In this document: positions 6,189-12,802 of the stretch, piece by piece
How the letters are laid out: the number at the start of each line of letters is the position of its first letter
How positions within the stretch are numbered: the first letter of the stretch is position 1
Assembly: GCA_035567015.1 (NCBI GenBank)
Contig: DATMPQ010000355.1
Coordinates: forward strand, 1-16,228
DNA from: AV133 sp035567015
Lineage (GTDB): Bacteria; Verrucomicrobiota; Verrucomicrobiia; Chthoniobacterales; UBA10450
DNA length: 16,228 nucleotides
Reading direction: 5' to 3'
Translations under genes and position numbers: made by a program
The notes under the pieces: model-generated
The model's input: the letters and a program-made list of their open reading frames with translations, nothing else
What the model was told of the DNA's origin: nothing
Database searches by the model: none

Positions 6189-8405
6189 TCAGTGCGTGGG
6201 ATTGAATGTGTATCCCTGGGCCACGTCGATCAAGTTGAACAGCGAGCCGCCAATGCCAGCGACAGGAGGGACGGTGTTGGCACGCTGCTGAAGCGTCATC
6301 GTGCTGGCGGTGACTTCGTGCAGGCGGTTATCAATCGCACCGGGCTCGTTCACATTGGAGAGTGGCACGTCGATCGTAATCGTGCCGTTCGGGCCGGTCG
6401 TCGCCCGGCAGTTCGCTGCAGGCAGCTGGGTGATGCCGGGATATGTCAGCGTCACCCCGCCGCCGACCGCCTGCGCGGCGTTTTCGCCAGCAAAGCACTG
6501 TAGCGCGCCGCCGTTGAACGACTCGCCATAGACGAAGAAATTCTTTCCACCATTCGGATCCGTCGTGGATGGAACGAACCATTGGGTAAGCCAGACCAAA
6601 TCAAGGTCCGGATCCTGAGTGGTTGTCGGCGAGAGAGACAGGTTGTTTAGCTTCATCACTACCTGATAACAAGGGGCGGCGGCCGAACAAGGCGCCGTGG
6701 TGAGCAGCCTGATGCTCGAGTTGGTGATGTCGAGCTGAGGCATATTGGCGCTGCTAACACCGTTTACTTCATACTTGCCGTCCCCGGTTGGGTCGGACAC
6801 GGCGTTGAACGGTGCCAGCCCTGAAATGTTCACGGGGGAGTGCGCCACTAATAACCCGTTGCCGGCGTTCTGCCGGACGAACATGCCGTGCGGGGCAAAG
6901 CCTTCGTCAACATTATTCGAGTCGGCGTAACCGATTTCCGCCTCGCCATTTGGACCCATCCGCATTTGCAGAAAATCGCCAAGCGTGCGGTTGCCGTTCT
7001 GACCGCCAATGAGAGTGTACATGCTGCCGCGATGGATAAAGTGCTCACTCGCCAGGATTGGCGCGGTAAAGGTTGGAGTGGCAGCGTGCCCGTTCAATGT
7101 CTGCACCATCCACAAGGTCCAGTCGCAGGCACAAGAGTCGGGTCCGTTAGAAGGATTCGGTGCAACGCCGGGCGTGCCGTACCAGGCGATGTCCACACGT
7201 CCATCGTCCCCAGCTACGGCCCAGGCAAACACGTTGTTGTGGAGGGTGCCCACGGGTGAACCCGATGTCTGAATTTGAATTGGAGCGGCCCAGGTGTTGC
7301 CTTGATCGGTGGAAAACGAGTACTCGAGCACGGTGTCGCCGATCACCTGACCGCTGTCATTGATAGGTGCTTGCTCCCACACGGCGTAGAGATTGCCCGC
7401 TTTGTCAATTGCCATCGTCGGAAAATTCCCGCCGGTCTTGTTCGACGAGCCAAGGTTCGATACCGGCAGATCAACGCAATTCAAGCCGCTTGGATCGCTT
7501 ACATTGGGGACAGGCGGGCCAAACGCCACCGGGAAGCAGCGGCCGATCAAAATCCTGTTCAGGAGCGCATCATCGTGGACGACGAAAACATGCTTAACCG
7601 GTGTCGGGAGAACGGCGAATTGACCTGGCACGCCCGTAGGCTGACCCAGTGTGGTTGCCACAGGGCTCACCTCGTTGTTGCCCATAATCCCTTCGTCGCA
7701 ACCCAGCGGATTACTGACTTGATTTGCCGGGCCGAATTGGATCCCAGCAGTCGCCTCCCCGCCTGGCAACGGCGAACGATACATGACGAGAACATTCTGA
7801 CCGAAGTTCGTCGGTGAGCCGCACATTGCGGGGCTATGTGCGAATTCGTCATTCGTCAGGTAGATGCTGCCGCCGTTGGTCGGGTCGCCGTCGAACGCAT
7901 ACCATTGCCGGTCAACGACTGCGTCCGGAACGCCGGTGTCGCTGCAAGTGAAGGTCGCACCGTGATCGTCCGAGCGGGAAGTACTGAAGTTTGCGAGCGT
8001 CAGGTCGGCAAAGTAGAGATGCCCCGCCGAGTCCACACCAGTTTCGGTATCACCGCCGCCAAAGCAGGTGGTGACCTTCCCTTCAAGAGCTATGGCGTCG
8101 ATAACCCACTTGAAGGTCTTACCGCCGTCGAGGGAGTGCCAGATCCAGCTAGTGTCAGAGGAAAGCGAGCCGGGCACACTGGTGTAAAGGTGGTTCGGAT
8201 TCGAAGGATCGACCCGCAGGCCTTGTTCGAAGCCAACGCCGCCAATACCGCTGATGATCGGATGCCCGAAGGTGGGCGTGATGTGCCTAGATGTCGGCGC
8301 CGCGAAACTGACCATAGCCAGCAAGACGCCAACGGAACAAAGAGTAAAAGCCACGAAGACGCGCGGATTAAAGAGGCCGGACTGCGAAGAGAGATTTTTT
8401 TTCAT
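6189..8405 (-). CDS. Secreted Asp-box (sialidase/BNR-like) propeller protein
   Basis: 738 residues from ATG 8405, chosen because AAAGGA lies 7 nt upstream and a signal peptide follows directly (MKKNLSSQ, hydrophobic core VFVAFTLCSVGVLLAMVSFA, likely cut after A36). An in-frame ATG at 8468 would bury the signal peptide. The body is beta-strand-rich with three Asp-box turns of the S-x-D-x-G-x-T-(W/F) type: SLDGGKTF (91-98), SDDHGATF (145-152) and STDQGNTW (near 365). These mark BNR/sialidase-type six-bladed propellers. I cannot see the arginine triad of true sialidases with confidence, so a glycan-binding or structural exported protein is as likely as an enzyme. The C-terminus is Gly/Asn/Pro-rich without an anchor. 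It is a single gene, with an octamer array 102-134 nt upstream of the start and an inverted repeat after the stop. Confidence 0.82.
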   Translation of the reverse strand: MKKNLSSQSGLFNPRVFVAFTLCSVGVLLAMVSFAAPTSRHITPTFGHPIISGIGGVGFEQGLRVDPSNPNHLYTSVPGSLSSDTSWIWHSLDGGKTFKWVIDAIALEGKVTTCFGGGDTETGVDSAGHLYFADLTLANFSTSRSDDHGATFTCSDTGVPDAVVDRQWYAFDGDPTNGGSIYLTNDEFAHSPAMCGSPTNFGQNVLVMYRSPLPGGEATAGIQFGPANQVSNPLGCDEGIMGNNEVSPVATTLGQPTGVPGQFAVLPTPVKHVFVVHDDALLNRILIGRCFPVAFGPPVPNVSDPSGLNCVDLPVSNLGSSNKTGGNFPTMAIDKAGNLYAVWEQAPINDSGQVIGDTVLEYSFSTDQGNTWAAPIQIQTSGSPVGTLHNNVFAWAVAGDDGRVDIAWYGTPGVAPNPSNGPDSCACDWTLWMVQTLNGHAATPTFTAPILASEHFIHRGSMYTLIGGQNGNRTLGDFLQMRMGPNGEAEIGYADSNNVDEGFAPHGMFVRQNAGNGLLVAHSPVNISGLAPFNAVSDPTGDGKYEVNGVSSANMPQLDITNSSIRLLTTAPCSAAAPCYQVVMKLNNLSLSPTTTQDPDLDLVWLTQWFVPSTTDPNGGKNFFVYGESFNGGALQCFAGENAAQAVGGGVTLTYPGITQLPAANCRATTGPNGTITIDVPLSNVNEPGAIDNRLHEVTASTMTLQQRANTVPPVAGIGGSLFNLIDVAQGYTFNPTH

Positions 8406-8506
8406 GAGATTTTCCTTTGTTAGCCTCCAGCGGAGACTGTCTCTGAAAATTCGAAAACTTCGGCCCAACCGGATGCTTTTTTTTCAGATCACTCAACCTT
8501 CGGTAA

Positions 8507-8539
8507 CGTGAAGCGTTGAAGCGTTGAAGCGTTGAAGCG
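8507..8539 (+). repeat. 8-bp tandem array (CGTTGAAG)
   Basis: CGTGAAG is followed by three perfect CGTTGAAG units at 8514-8521, 8522-8529 and 8530-8537. It lies just over 100 nt upstream of the Asp-box gene start, in the same orientation relative to that gene as the arrays at 5854 and 15488 have to theirs. Confidence 0.85.
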
Positions 8540-8605
8540 GGGCGGAAAAAAGAAAACTGATTGCCGAGTCGTTGTTGATGACGATGTGTGCTCAGTCTCT
8601 CTGTC

Positions 8606-8722
8606 TCTTATTCCGTGCGTAACGCGGTAATTGGGTTCACTGCATGGCGCGACGCGCCGGAAGAAAACAGGCGAGGAGTACGGCCACCGCCAGCAACAAA
8701 CTCGAACTAATCAGCGCGAATG
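8606..8722 (-). pseudogene. 3' remnant of an ADOP/MacB-type permease gene
   Basis: On the minus strand this copies the last ~38 codons of the permease gene at 12803-15346: PFALISSSLLLAVAVLLACF then LPARRAM, nearly identical in DNA to 12802-12920. After ATGCA one base is lost relative to the intact copy, which creates an early TGA, although the following CCAATTACCGCGTTACGCAC is retained. Homology stops abruptly near 8722, where the toxin-like frame begins. No upstream permease sequence was found, so this is a decayed fragment left by duplication or deletion. The 66 nt before it (8540-8605) hold nothing I recognise. Confidence 0.85.
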
Positions 8723-8839
8723 GGGCCTTGCGATCGCTTTCTTTATGGCCGCGCGGCGGTTCGTACGCAGGCGAAGAGTTGCCCGCAGCTTGAGAAAGAC
8801 AGAATCGAAACTCGAGTAGTAAACCGGCGTTGCGCTCAC
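8711..8839 (-). pseudogene. Truncated RelE/ParE-like toxin reading frame
   Basis: The frame opens with GTG at 8839-8837, overlapping the antitoxin-like stop codon by four bases (GTGA), and reads MSATPVYYSSFDSVFLKL, then RATLRLRTNRRAAIKKAIA. The Y-x-x-F-x-x-x-(F/L)-x-K-L-x-x-x-L-R-x-R spacing recalls the N-terminus of RelE/ParE-fold toxins, which are normally 85-100 residues. After about residue 39 the frame runs into the permease remnant and stops at 8711, leaving 42 codons without the beta-sheet core or catalytic end. It is therefore probably inactive. The overlap is the strongest evidence that it was a toxin; the family match is by eye. Confidence 0.4.
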
Positions 8840-9015
8840 TCCGCCTCGGGCTCACGAACGCGCGCGGTCCTTCCTTCCGCCATGTCACGTTCAGCCCGTT
8901 GAATCGATCGTTCGAACTCGGGCGTAAATTCCAGCTCGTCTTCAATCATGTCGTCGAGCCAGTCGCGGATTTGACGAAGCTCTGCTTGCGAAAGTTTACG
9001 CAGTTCGGCTTCCAT
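8836..9015 (-). CDS. Putative antitoxin of a type II toxin-antitoxin pair
   Basis: 59 residues from ATG 9015 (MEAELRKLSQAELRQIRDWL), ending in a run typical of small antitoxins: an acidic helix (DDMIEDELEFTPEFERSIQ) and then RAERDMAEGRTARVREPEAE. A longer form from GTG 9090 (84 residues) is open but its extra N-terminus is unremarkable; the shorter start begins directly at the conserved-looking helix. No DNA-binding ribbon-helix-helix pattern is obvious, so the family is uncertain. The downstream frame starts inside its stop codon, as in translationally coupled toxin-antitoxin operons, but that partner is cut short. If this reading is right, it is an orphan antitoxin. Two 81-bp repeats lie upstream. 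Confidence 0.6.
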   Translation of the reverse strand: MEAELRKLSQAELRQIRDWLDDMIEDELEFTPEFERSIQRAERDMAEGRTARVREPEAE

Positions 9016-9103
9016 TAGCTCGACTTTGCTCACAAGCAGATGATGGAAGGGATCGTTCTCAACTTCAAGCTCGACCCGTAACGCAGCCACCGCCCATGCC
9101 CAG

Positions 9104-9267
9104 TTGGAACTCGCTCGTTACCCACGCTCGCTCACTGTTTCCGTCGCAGTCCGGCAGCTGCCGGATCGCTCATCCCAATCGCTCCGTTGAAACTCGCTCG
9201 TTGCCCACACTCGCTCGCTGCTCCCCTCGCAGCTTTACCTTCTATGTCGTTCGTCCCATTCGCTCCA
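9104..9267 (-). repeat. 81-bp interspersed repeat, locus 4 (two tandem units)
   Basis: Units at 9104-9186 (83 nt) and 9187-9267 (81 nt), minus orientation, followed by ATTCGCC as at locus 1. In the first unit the block CTTTACCTTCTATG is replaced by the perfect 16-bp palindrome TCCGGCAGCTGCCGGA (9150-9165), in the same part of the unit that holds the 33-bp module elsewhere. The replacement changes the length to 83 nt and so breaks any reading frame. The array lies upstream of the antitoxin-like gene and in its orientation. Confidence 0.9.
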
Positions 9268-9469
9268 TTCGCCGAAATCGCGGCTGATTCAAAGCGCTGA
9301 TATCGATCCTGTGAAAATTGTCGGGGTAGAAAAGAGCAGACGATACGAAAAAGAAGACTTCGCCCGCCACGGTCGCCACGGCGACCAGGACGGGCAGGCC
9401 GAGCCGGGCATTTAACATTGCGCTTCGCGGACGGAACAGAACGCGCGTTCGAAAAGCTCGCTTTCTCAT
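9242..9469 (-). CDS. Doubtful small membrane protein ORF
   Basis: From ATG 9469 the frame encodes 75 residues: a basic N-terminus (MRKRAFRTRVLFRPRSAMLN), one strong hydrophobic segment (LGLPVLVAVATVAGEVFFFV and on to FY), then PDNFHRIDISALNQPRFR. Basic N-terminus plus one membrane span would suit a small inner-membrane protein. Against it: the last residues are read from 81-bp repeat sequence, no ribosome-binding site is visible, and I know no family. The stretch 9268-9519 otherwise holds only the hairpin at 9484-9505. Confidence 0.25.
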   Translation of the reverse strand: MRKRAFRTRVLFRPRSAMLNARLGLPVLVAVATVAGEVFFFVSSALFYPDNFHRIDISALNQPRFRRMERMGRTT

Positions 9470-9483
9470 AATCATTCGCAATA

Positions 9484-9505
9484 TGGTCTGGTGCGTTCCA
9501 GACCA
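9484..9505 (+). promoter_or_regulatory. Hairpin in the leader of the GH15 gene
   Basis: TGGTCTGG (9484-9491) and CCAGACCA (9498-9505) form a perfect 8-bp stem with a TGCGTT loop, ending 14 nt before ATG 9520. The start lacks a clear Shine-Dalgarno sequence, so the hairpin could affect translation or be an operator. Function is inference. Confidence 0.4.
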
Positions 9506-9519
9506 GCGCACTTTTCGTT

Positions 9520-11322
9520 ATGCCATACGAACCGATCGAAAACTATGGAGTGATAGGAGACCTGCAAACGGTTGCTTTGGTCGGGATGAATGGGTCGATC
9601 GATTTCATGTGCTTTCCGCACTTCGATTCGCCTTCGATTTTCGCTGCGTTGCTCGATGATAAGAAGGGCGGCTACTTTCAACTCGCGCCCATCCTCAGAG
9701 GAGAGCACCGCAAGCAAATTTATTTCCCTGATACAAATATGCTTCTCACGCGGTTTCTATCGGCCGATGGGGTCGCGGAAGTGTCTGATTTCATGACGAT
9801 CAAGGCAGAGGGTCGCGCTCACCACTTGGTCCGTCGGGCCAAGGCGGTGCGCGGCGACTTGAGCTTCCGCATGATCTGCGCCCCGGCGTTCGATTACGGG
9901 CGTGCCGGCCACAAGGTCGAGGCGAAACGCGGCGAAGTGCTCTTCACCAGTGAGGCGGTAGACCGTCTCGCGCTACGGCTGCGAACGAGCCTGCCTGTGC
10001 GAATCGAGAACGGCGCGGTCATTGCCGAATTCAAGCTAGCAGCGGGTGAAACCGCGGCCTTTGTCCTGGAAAACGCCGGGGAAAGCCAGGGAGCGGCGGC
10101 AGATCCGGATTACGTGGTGGCGGCTTTCAAAGAGACGATGAACTTCTGGCGACGATGGGTTCGCAAGTCTTCCTACAAAGGCCGCTGGCGCGAGATGGTG
10201 AATCGGTCGGCGCTCACTCTCAAACTTCTGACTTATGCGCCTACCGGGGCACTCGTCGCCGCGCCGACTTTCGGCCTGCCGGAGGAAATCGGAGGCGAAC
10301 GCAACTGGGACTATCGATTCACCTGGATCCGTGACGCTTCATTCACGGTCTACGGCTTGATGCGTCTCGGCTATACCGAGGAAGCGGCGGCGTTCATGAG
10401 CTGGATCGAGGATCGCTGTCACGACTGCAGCTCGGATGGCGCTTTACAGATCATGTACGGCCTGGATGGGCGCCGCGAGCTAATCGAAGAAACGTTGCTG
10501 CATTGGGAAGGTTACGCCCGCTCTTCTCCGGTACGGATCGGCAATGGCGCGGCCGGACAATTGCAGCTCGATATTTACGGCGAACTTATGGATTCGGTTT
10601 ACATCTACAATAAATTCGGCCAGCCGATCTCCTATGATCTCTGGCAAAGTCTCGTCCGGGTAACGGACTGGCTTTGCGCCAACTGGCAGCAGCCTGACGA
10701 AGGCATTTGGGAAGTGCGCGGCGGACGACGCGAATTCCTTTACTCGCGGTTAATGGCCTGGGTGGCGGTCGATCGCGCGGTCCGGCTGTCGCTCAAGCGA
10801 TCATTCCCCGCGCCGCTCGCACGCTGGCTTCGCGTGCGCGACGAGATTTACACCGATATCTACCGGAATTTTTGGAGCGCCGACCTTCATTCATTCGTCC
10901 AATACAAAGGAGCACAGACCGTCGACGCCTCCACTTTATTGATGCCGTTGGTGAAATTCAGCGGCCCGACGGATCCGCGCTGGCTCTCAACTTTGGGAGC
11001 GATCGAAAATTCATTGGTGGAAGATTCACTAGTCTATCGTTATAACATCGGCGATTCGGCTGCCGATGGTCTCTCGGGCAAGGAAGGGACGTTCAATATG
11101 TGTTCGTTCTGGTTTGTGGAATGCCTCTCGCGCGCCGGCGATCTTGAGAAGGCGCGCTTCTTTTTCGAAAAGGCGATCGGTTACGCCAATCACCTCGGCC
11201 TTTATTCGGAGGAACTTGGTGCAAGTGGTGAGCATCTTGGAAATTTTCCCCAGGCGTTCACCCATTTAGCATTGATCAGCACGGCTTATAACCTGGATCG
11301 GACCCTCTCCGGTCTGAAGTGA
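9520..11322 (+). CDS. GH15 family glucoamylase/trehalase-like glycoside hydrolase
   Basis: 600 residues, the usual length for bacterial two-domain GH15 proteins. Residues 1-200 form the N-terminal beta-sandwich (trehalase-like) domain, opening PIENYGVIGDLQTVALVGMN and GSIDFMCFPHFDSPSIFAAL. The (alpha/alpha)6 catalytic barrel follows, with NWDYRFTWIRDAS (262-274), QLDIYGELMDSVY (349-361), GIWEVRG containing E398 and GLYSEEL containing E564/E565. E398 and E564 are placed and spaced like the proposed acid and base of GH15 trehalases, so hydrolysis of trehalose or alpha-1,4-glucans is likely. The substrate cannot be decided from sequence alone. No signal peptide, so cytoplasmic; trehalose recovery is the simpler guess. 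ATG 9520 directly precedes the conserved PYEPIENYG start. No neighbouring trehalose or glycogen genes. Confidence 0.9.
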   Translation: MPYEPIENYGVIGDLQTVALVGMNGSIDFMCFPHFDSPSIFAALLDDKKGGYFQLAPILRGEHRKQIYFPDTNMLLTRFLSADGVAEVSDFMTIKAEGRAHHLVRRAKAVRGDLSFRMICAPAFDYGRAGHKVEAKRGEVLFTSEAVDRLALRLRTSLPVRIENGAVIAEFKLAAGETAAFVLENAGESQGAAADPDYVVAAFKETMNFWRRWVRKSSYKGRWREMVNRSALTLKLLTYAPTGALVAAPTFGLPEEIGGERNWDYRFTWIRDASFTVYGLMRLGYTEEAAAFMSWIEDRCHDCSSDGALQIMYGLDGRRELIEETLLHWEGYARSSPVRIGNGAAGQLQLDIYGELMDSVYIYNKFGQPISYDLWQSLVRVTDWLCANWQQPDEGIWEVRGGRREFLYSRLMAWVAVDRAVRLSLKRSFPAPLARWLRVRDEIYTDIYRNFWSADLHSFVQYKGAQTVDASTLLMPLVKFSGPTDPRWLSTLGAIENSLVEDSLVYRYNIGDSAADGLSGKEGTFNMCSFWFVECLSRAGDLEKARFFFEKAIGYANHLGLYSEELGASGEHLGNFPQAFTHLALISTAYNLDRTLSGLK

Positions 11323-11331
11323 AGTGACAGA

Positions 11332-11357
11332 GGGGTCATCAGAGCTACTAATCGACA
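11332..11357 (+). repeat. REP-like site, GGGGTCATCAGAGCT variant
   Basis: GGGGTCATCAGAGCTACTAA then TCGACA; like the 2401 and 3807 sites with two extra bases. It starts 10 nt after the GH15 stop and is followed by CTGGCTGAAAGCCCAG, an imperfect hairpin that could help end transcription of that gene. Confidence 0.5.
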
Positions 11358-11383
11358 CTGGCTGAAAGCCCAGAAGACAGAGA

Positions 11384-11482
11384 TCAGAACTGCGGAACTG
11401 AGGCGCGGGCTTTTTGCTCTTCTTCTGCTTTGAGTTTCGCTTCGTGCTGACGCGCGATTGGCAACTCGAGTCGGACGATCAT
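11384..11482 (-). CDS. Possible short ORF or gene tail
   Basis: Downstream of the O-methyltransferase on the same strand, a frame reads MIVRLELPIARQHEAKLKAE and then EEQKARASVPQF before its stop. It is open back to 11532 (including AILWGRSS before the Met). The charged helical tail looks coding, but there is no convincing ribosome-binding site or family. It may be a real 32-residue protein or a remnant. The rest of 11323-11546 holds only the REP-like site. Confidence 0.25.
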   Translation of the reverse strand: MIVRLELPIARQHEAKLKAEEEQKARASVPQF

Positions 11483-11546
11483 GCTGCTGCGACCCCAAAG
11501 AATTGCACGATCGTTACTACCTTTATTCGATTAGCAATGCGCAACG

Positions 11547-12185
11547 TTATACCCGTTTCCATGCCAGCATCATACCGTCTCGCACGGTCAGGCAGACATT
11601 CTCAACTCGCGGGTCGGATTGGATGAAACGGTTAAAGGCAACGATGGCGTGGTCATCAGCATCGTTCGGATGCAGGACTTTGCCGCTCCACAGGACGTTG
11701 TCGGCCACGATCAGTCCGCCTGGCTTGAGCAATGGCAGGCATGCTTCGTAATAATTTGCGTAGTTAGGCTTGTCGGCGTCGATAAAGACCAGATCGAGCG
11801 GGCCAGTTAGCGTCTTGATCGTCTCCAAAGCAGGTCCCATTCGGATCGTGATTTTGTTTCCGTGCAGGCTTTCCGCAAAGTATCGGCGCGCGATCGCCTC
11901 GGCTTTCGGGTCGATTTCACACGTGATCAGACGACCCTCCTCTGGTAAAGCTTCAGCCATCATCAACGTGCTGTAGCCGGTGAACATTCCGAGCTCGAGC
12001 ACCATTCGGGCGCCCGTCAGGCGGACCAGCATTTTGAGAAAACGACCCTCGATGAGGTCTACCTGCATCTCAGGCCACTTCATCTCCCGGTAAGTTTCTT
12101 CCCGGAGACGAGCGTACAAATCGGTTTCGGGCTCGGTGTGATCACGAGCGAACTGCTCGACTGCGGCATCGATGAATCGGTCCAT
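11547..12185 (-). CDS. SAM-dependent O-methyltransferase (caffeoyl-CoA OMT / family 3 type)
   Basis: 212 residues, close to the 210-230 usual for the family. The Rossmann core shows the SAM motif VLELGMFTGYST (62-73), acidic E90 in CEID binding the ribose, and the divalent-metal set D136 (VFIDADKPNYANYY), D162 and N163 (IVADNVLWSGKV). The short helical N-terminus (RFIDAAVEQFARDHTEPETD) shapes the substrate site. Such Mg2+-dependent enzymes methylate catechol-type hydroxyls; the actual substrate is unknown. No signal peptide, so cytoplasmic. ATG 12185 fits the family length; no strong Shine-Dalgarno sequence. Single gene, about 225 nt from and divergent to the small ParB-like gene. Confidence 0.92.
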   Translation of the reverse strand: MDRFIDAAVEQFARDHTEPETDLYARLREETYREMKWPEMQVDLIEGRFLKMLVRLTGARMVLELGMFTGYSTLMMAEALPEEGRLITCEIDPKAEAIARRYFAESLHGNKITIRMGPALETIKTLTGPLDLVFIDADKPNYANYYEACLPLLKPGGLIVADNVLWSGKVLHPNDADDHAIVAFNRFIQSDPRVENVCLTVRDGMMLAWKRV

Positions 12186-12305
12186 AAATGTTAATCAAGC
12201 ATTCCCCAGATGCAGGAACGGAGAAAGTAGAGAGTTACGCACCCTGCTAGAGAAGGGGCAAGGGGCAGTCCTTTTTTCTTATTGCTGGAAAAACAGAGCA
12301 GCCAT

Positions 12306-12356
12306 ATGCCACTATACGAAGTGACGCAAAATGAATTCCGACGAATCCAAGCGTGA
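12306..12356 (+). pseudogene. Truncated 5' end of a gene (16 codons)
   Basis: ATG 12306 opens MPLYEVTQNEFRRIQA and stops at TGA 12354-12356. The peptide resembles the start of DUF91/DUF4268-type nuclease-like proteins, which begin M-P-(L/I)-Y-x-(V/I) and continue (A/E)-T-(T/S)-F. The stop overlaps the first bases of the 33-bp-type module (GACCCGCCTACGC), so the frame may have been cut by insertion of that module. Recognition from 16 residues is weak. Confidence 0.3.
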
Positions 12357-12386
12357 CCCGCCTACGCAAATCTGCGGCGCGGCAGG
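12357..12386 (+). repeat. Free-standing copy of the palindromic module (30 nt)
   Basis: CCCGCCTACGCAAATCTGCG then GCGCGGCAGG: both ends match the 33-nt module found inside 81-bp repeats at 733-765 and 2680-2712, with a three-base shorter centre. No 81-bp sequence surrounds it, so the module can exist alone. It lies in the leader of the small gene starting at 12413. Confidence 0.65.
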
Positions 12387-12412
12387 CAAAGCTGGGCTAC
12401 AAAGGAGCTAGT

Positions 12413-12784
12413 ATGAGGAAGAAATCCAAAAAGAAATGGCTGAGCAAGCCTGAAGAACACGATTATCCGGCAGCGGAATCGTACTTAACGCTTCTTTATG
12501 ATGAGAAAACCGCGGCGAAGTATGCCAAAGCCCTGTCCCGTGCGCCTATGACGTCGTTTGCGGCGAAAGATATTTTTCGCGCCTCACGGTTACCTTTATT
12601 GGGCGTAACCAATTCTCACGTCCGAAAAAATCATATGAAAATCGCGGCCGGCAAGAAGCTTTCACCGCTGCTGCTCGTCAGAGATCCAAGCAAAGGGAAA
12701 CTCGTCATCGCAGATGGCTATCACCGAATGTGCGCCGTCTATTTGTTTGATGAGGATACTTTCGTACCTTGCAAAATCGTTTAG
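12413..12784 (+). CDS. Small ParB/sulfiredoxin-fold-like protein of unknown role
   Basis: 123 residues. ATG 12413 is chosen because AAAGGAG lies 6 nt upstream; an in-frame ATG at 12353 would start within repeat sequence. The N-terminus is basic (MRKKSKKKWLSKPEEHDYPA). The C-terminal half, LSPLLLVRDPSKGKLVIADG then YHRMCAVYLFDE, has the D-G-Y-H-R motif (101-105) of the ParB/Srx nuclease-like fold, where G-x-H-R shapes a phosphate or nucleotide pocket. No HTH follows, so it is not a partition ParB. Similar 120-130-residue stand-alone proteins are common and uncharacterised. Cytoplasmic. Convergent with the permease gene, the two stops being 18 nt apart. Confidence 0.8.
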   Translation: MRKKSKKKWLSKPEEHDYPAAESYLTLLYDEKTAAKYAKALSRAPMTSFAAKDIFRASRLPLLGVTNSHVRKNHMKIAAGKKLSPLLLVRDPSKGKLVIADGYHRMCAVYLFDEDTFVPCKIV

Positions 12785-12802
12785 CAACGATGTCGTAGCC
12801 GC

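Noticed and set aside
7275..7817. 180-codon plus-strand frame
   Set aside because: Antisense shadow of the Asp-box gene; no ribosome-binding site or family pattern.
8637..8945. 102-codon minus-strand frame ending in permease sequence
   Set aside because: It is a chimera of out-of-frame antitoxin/toxin sequence and the permease remnant; the overlapping antitoxin and toxin frames explain the DNA better.
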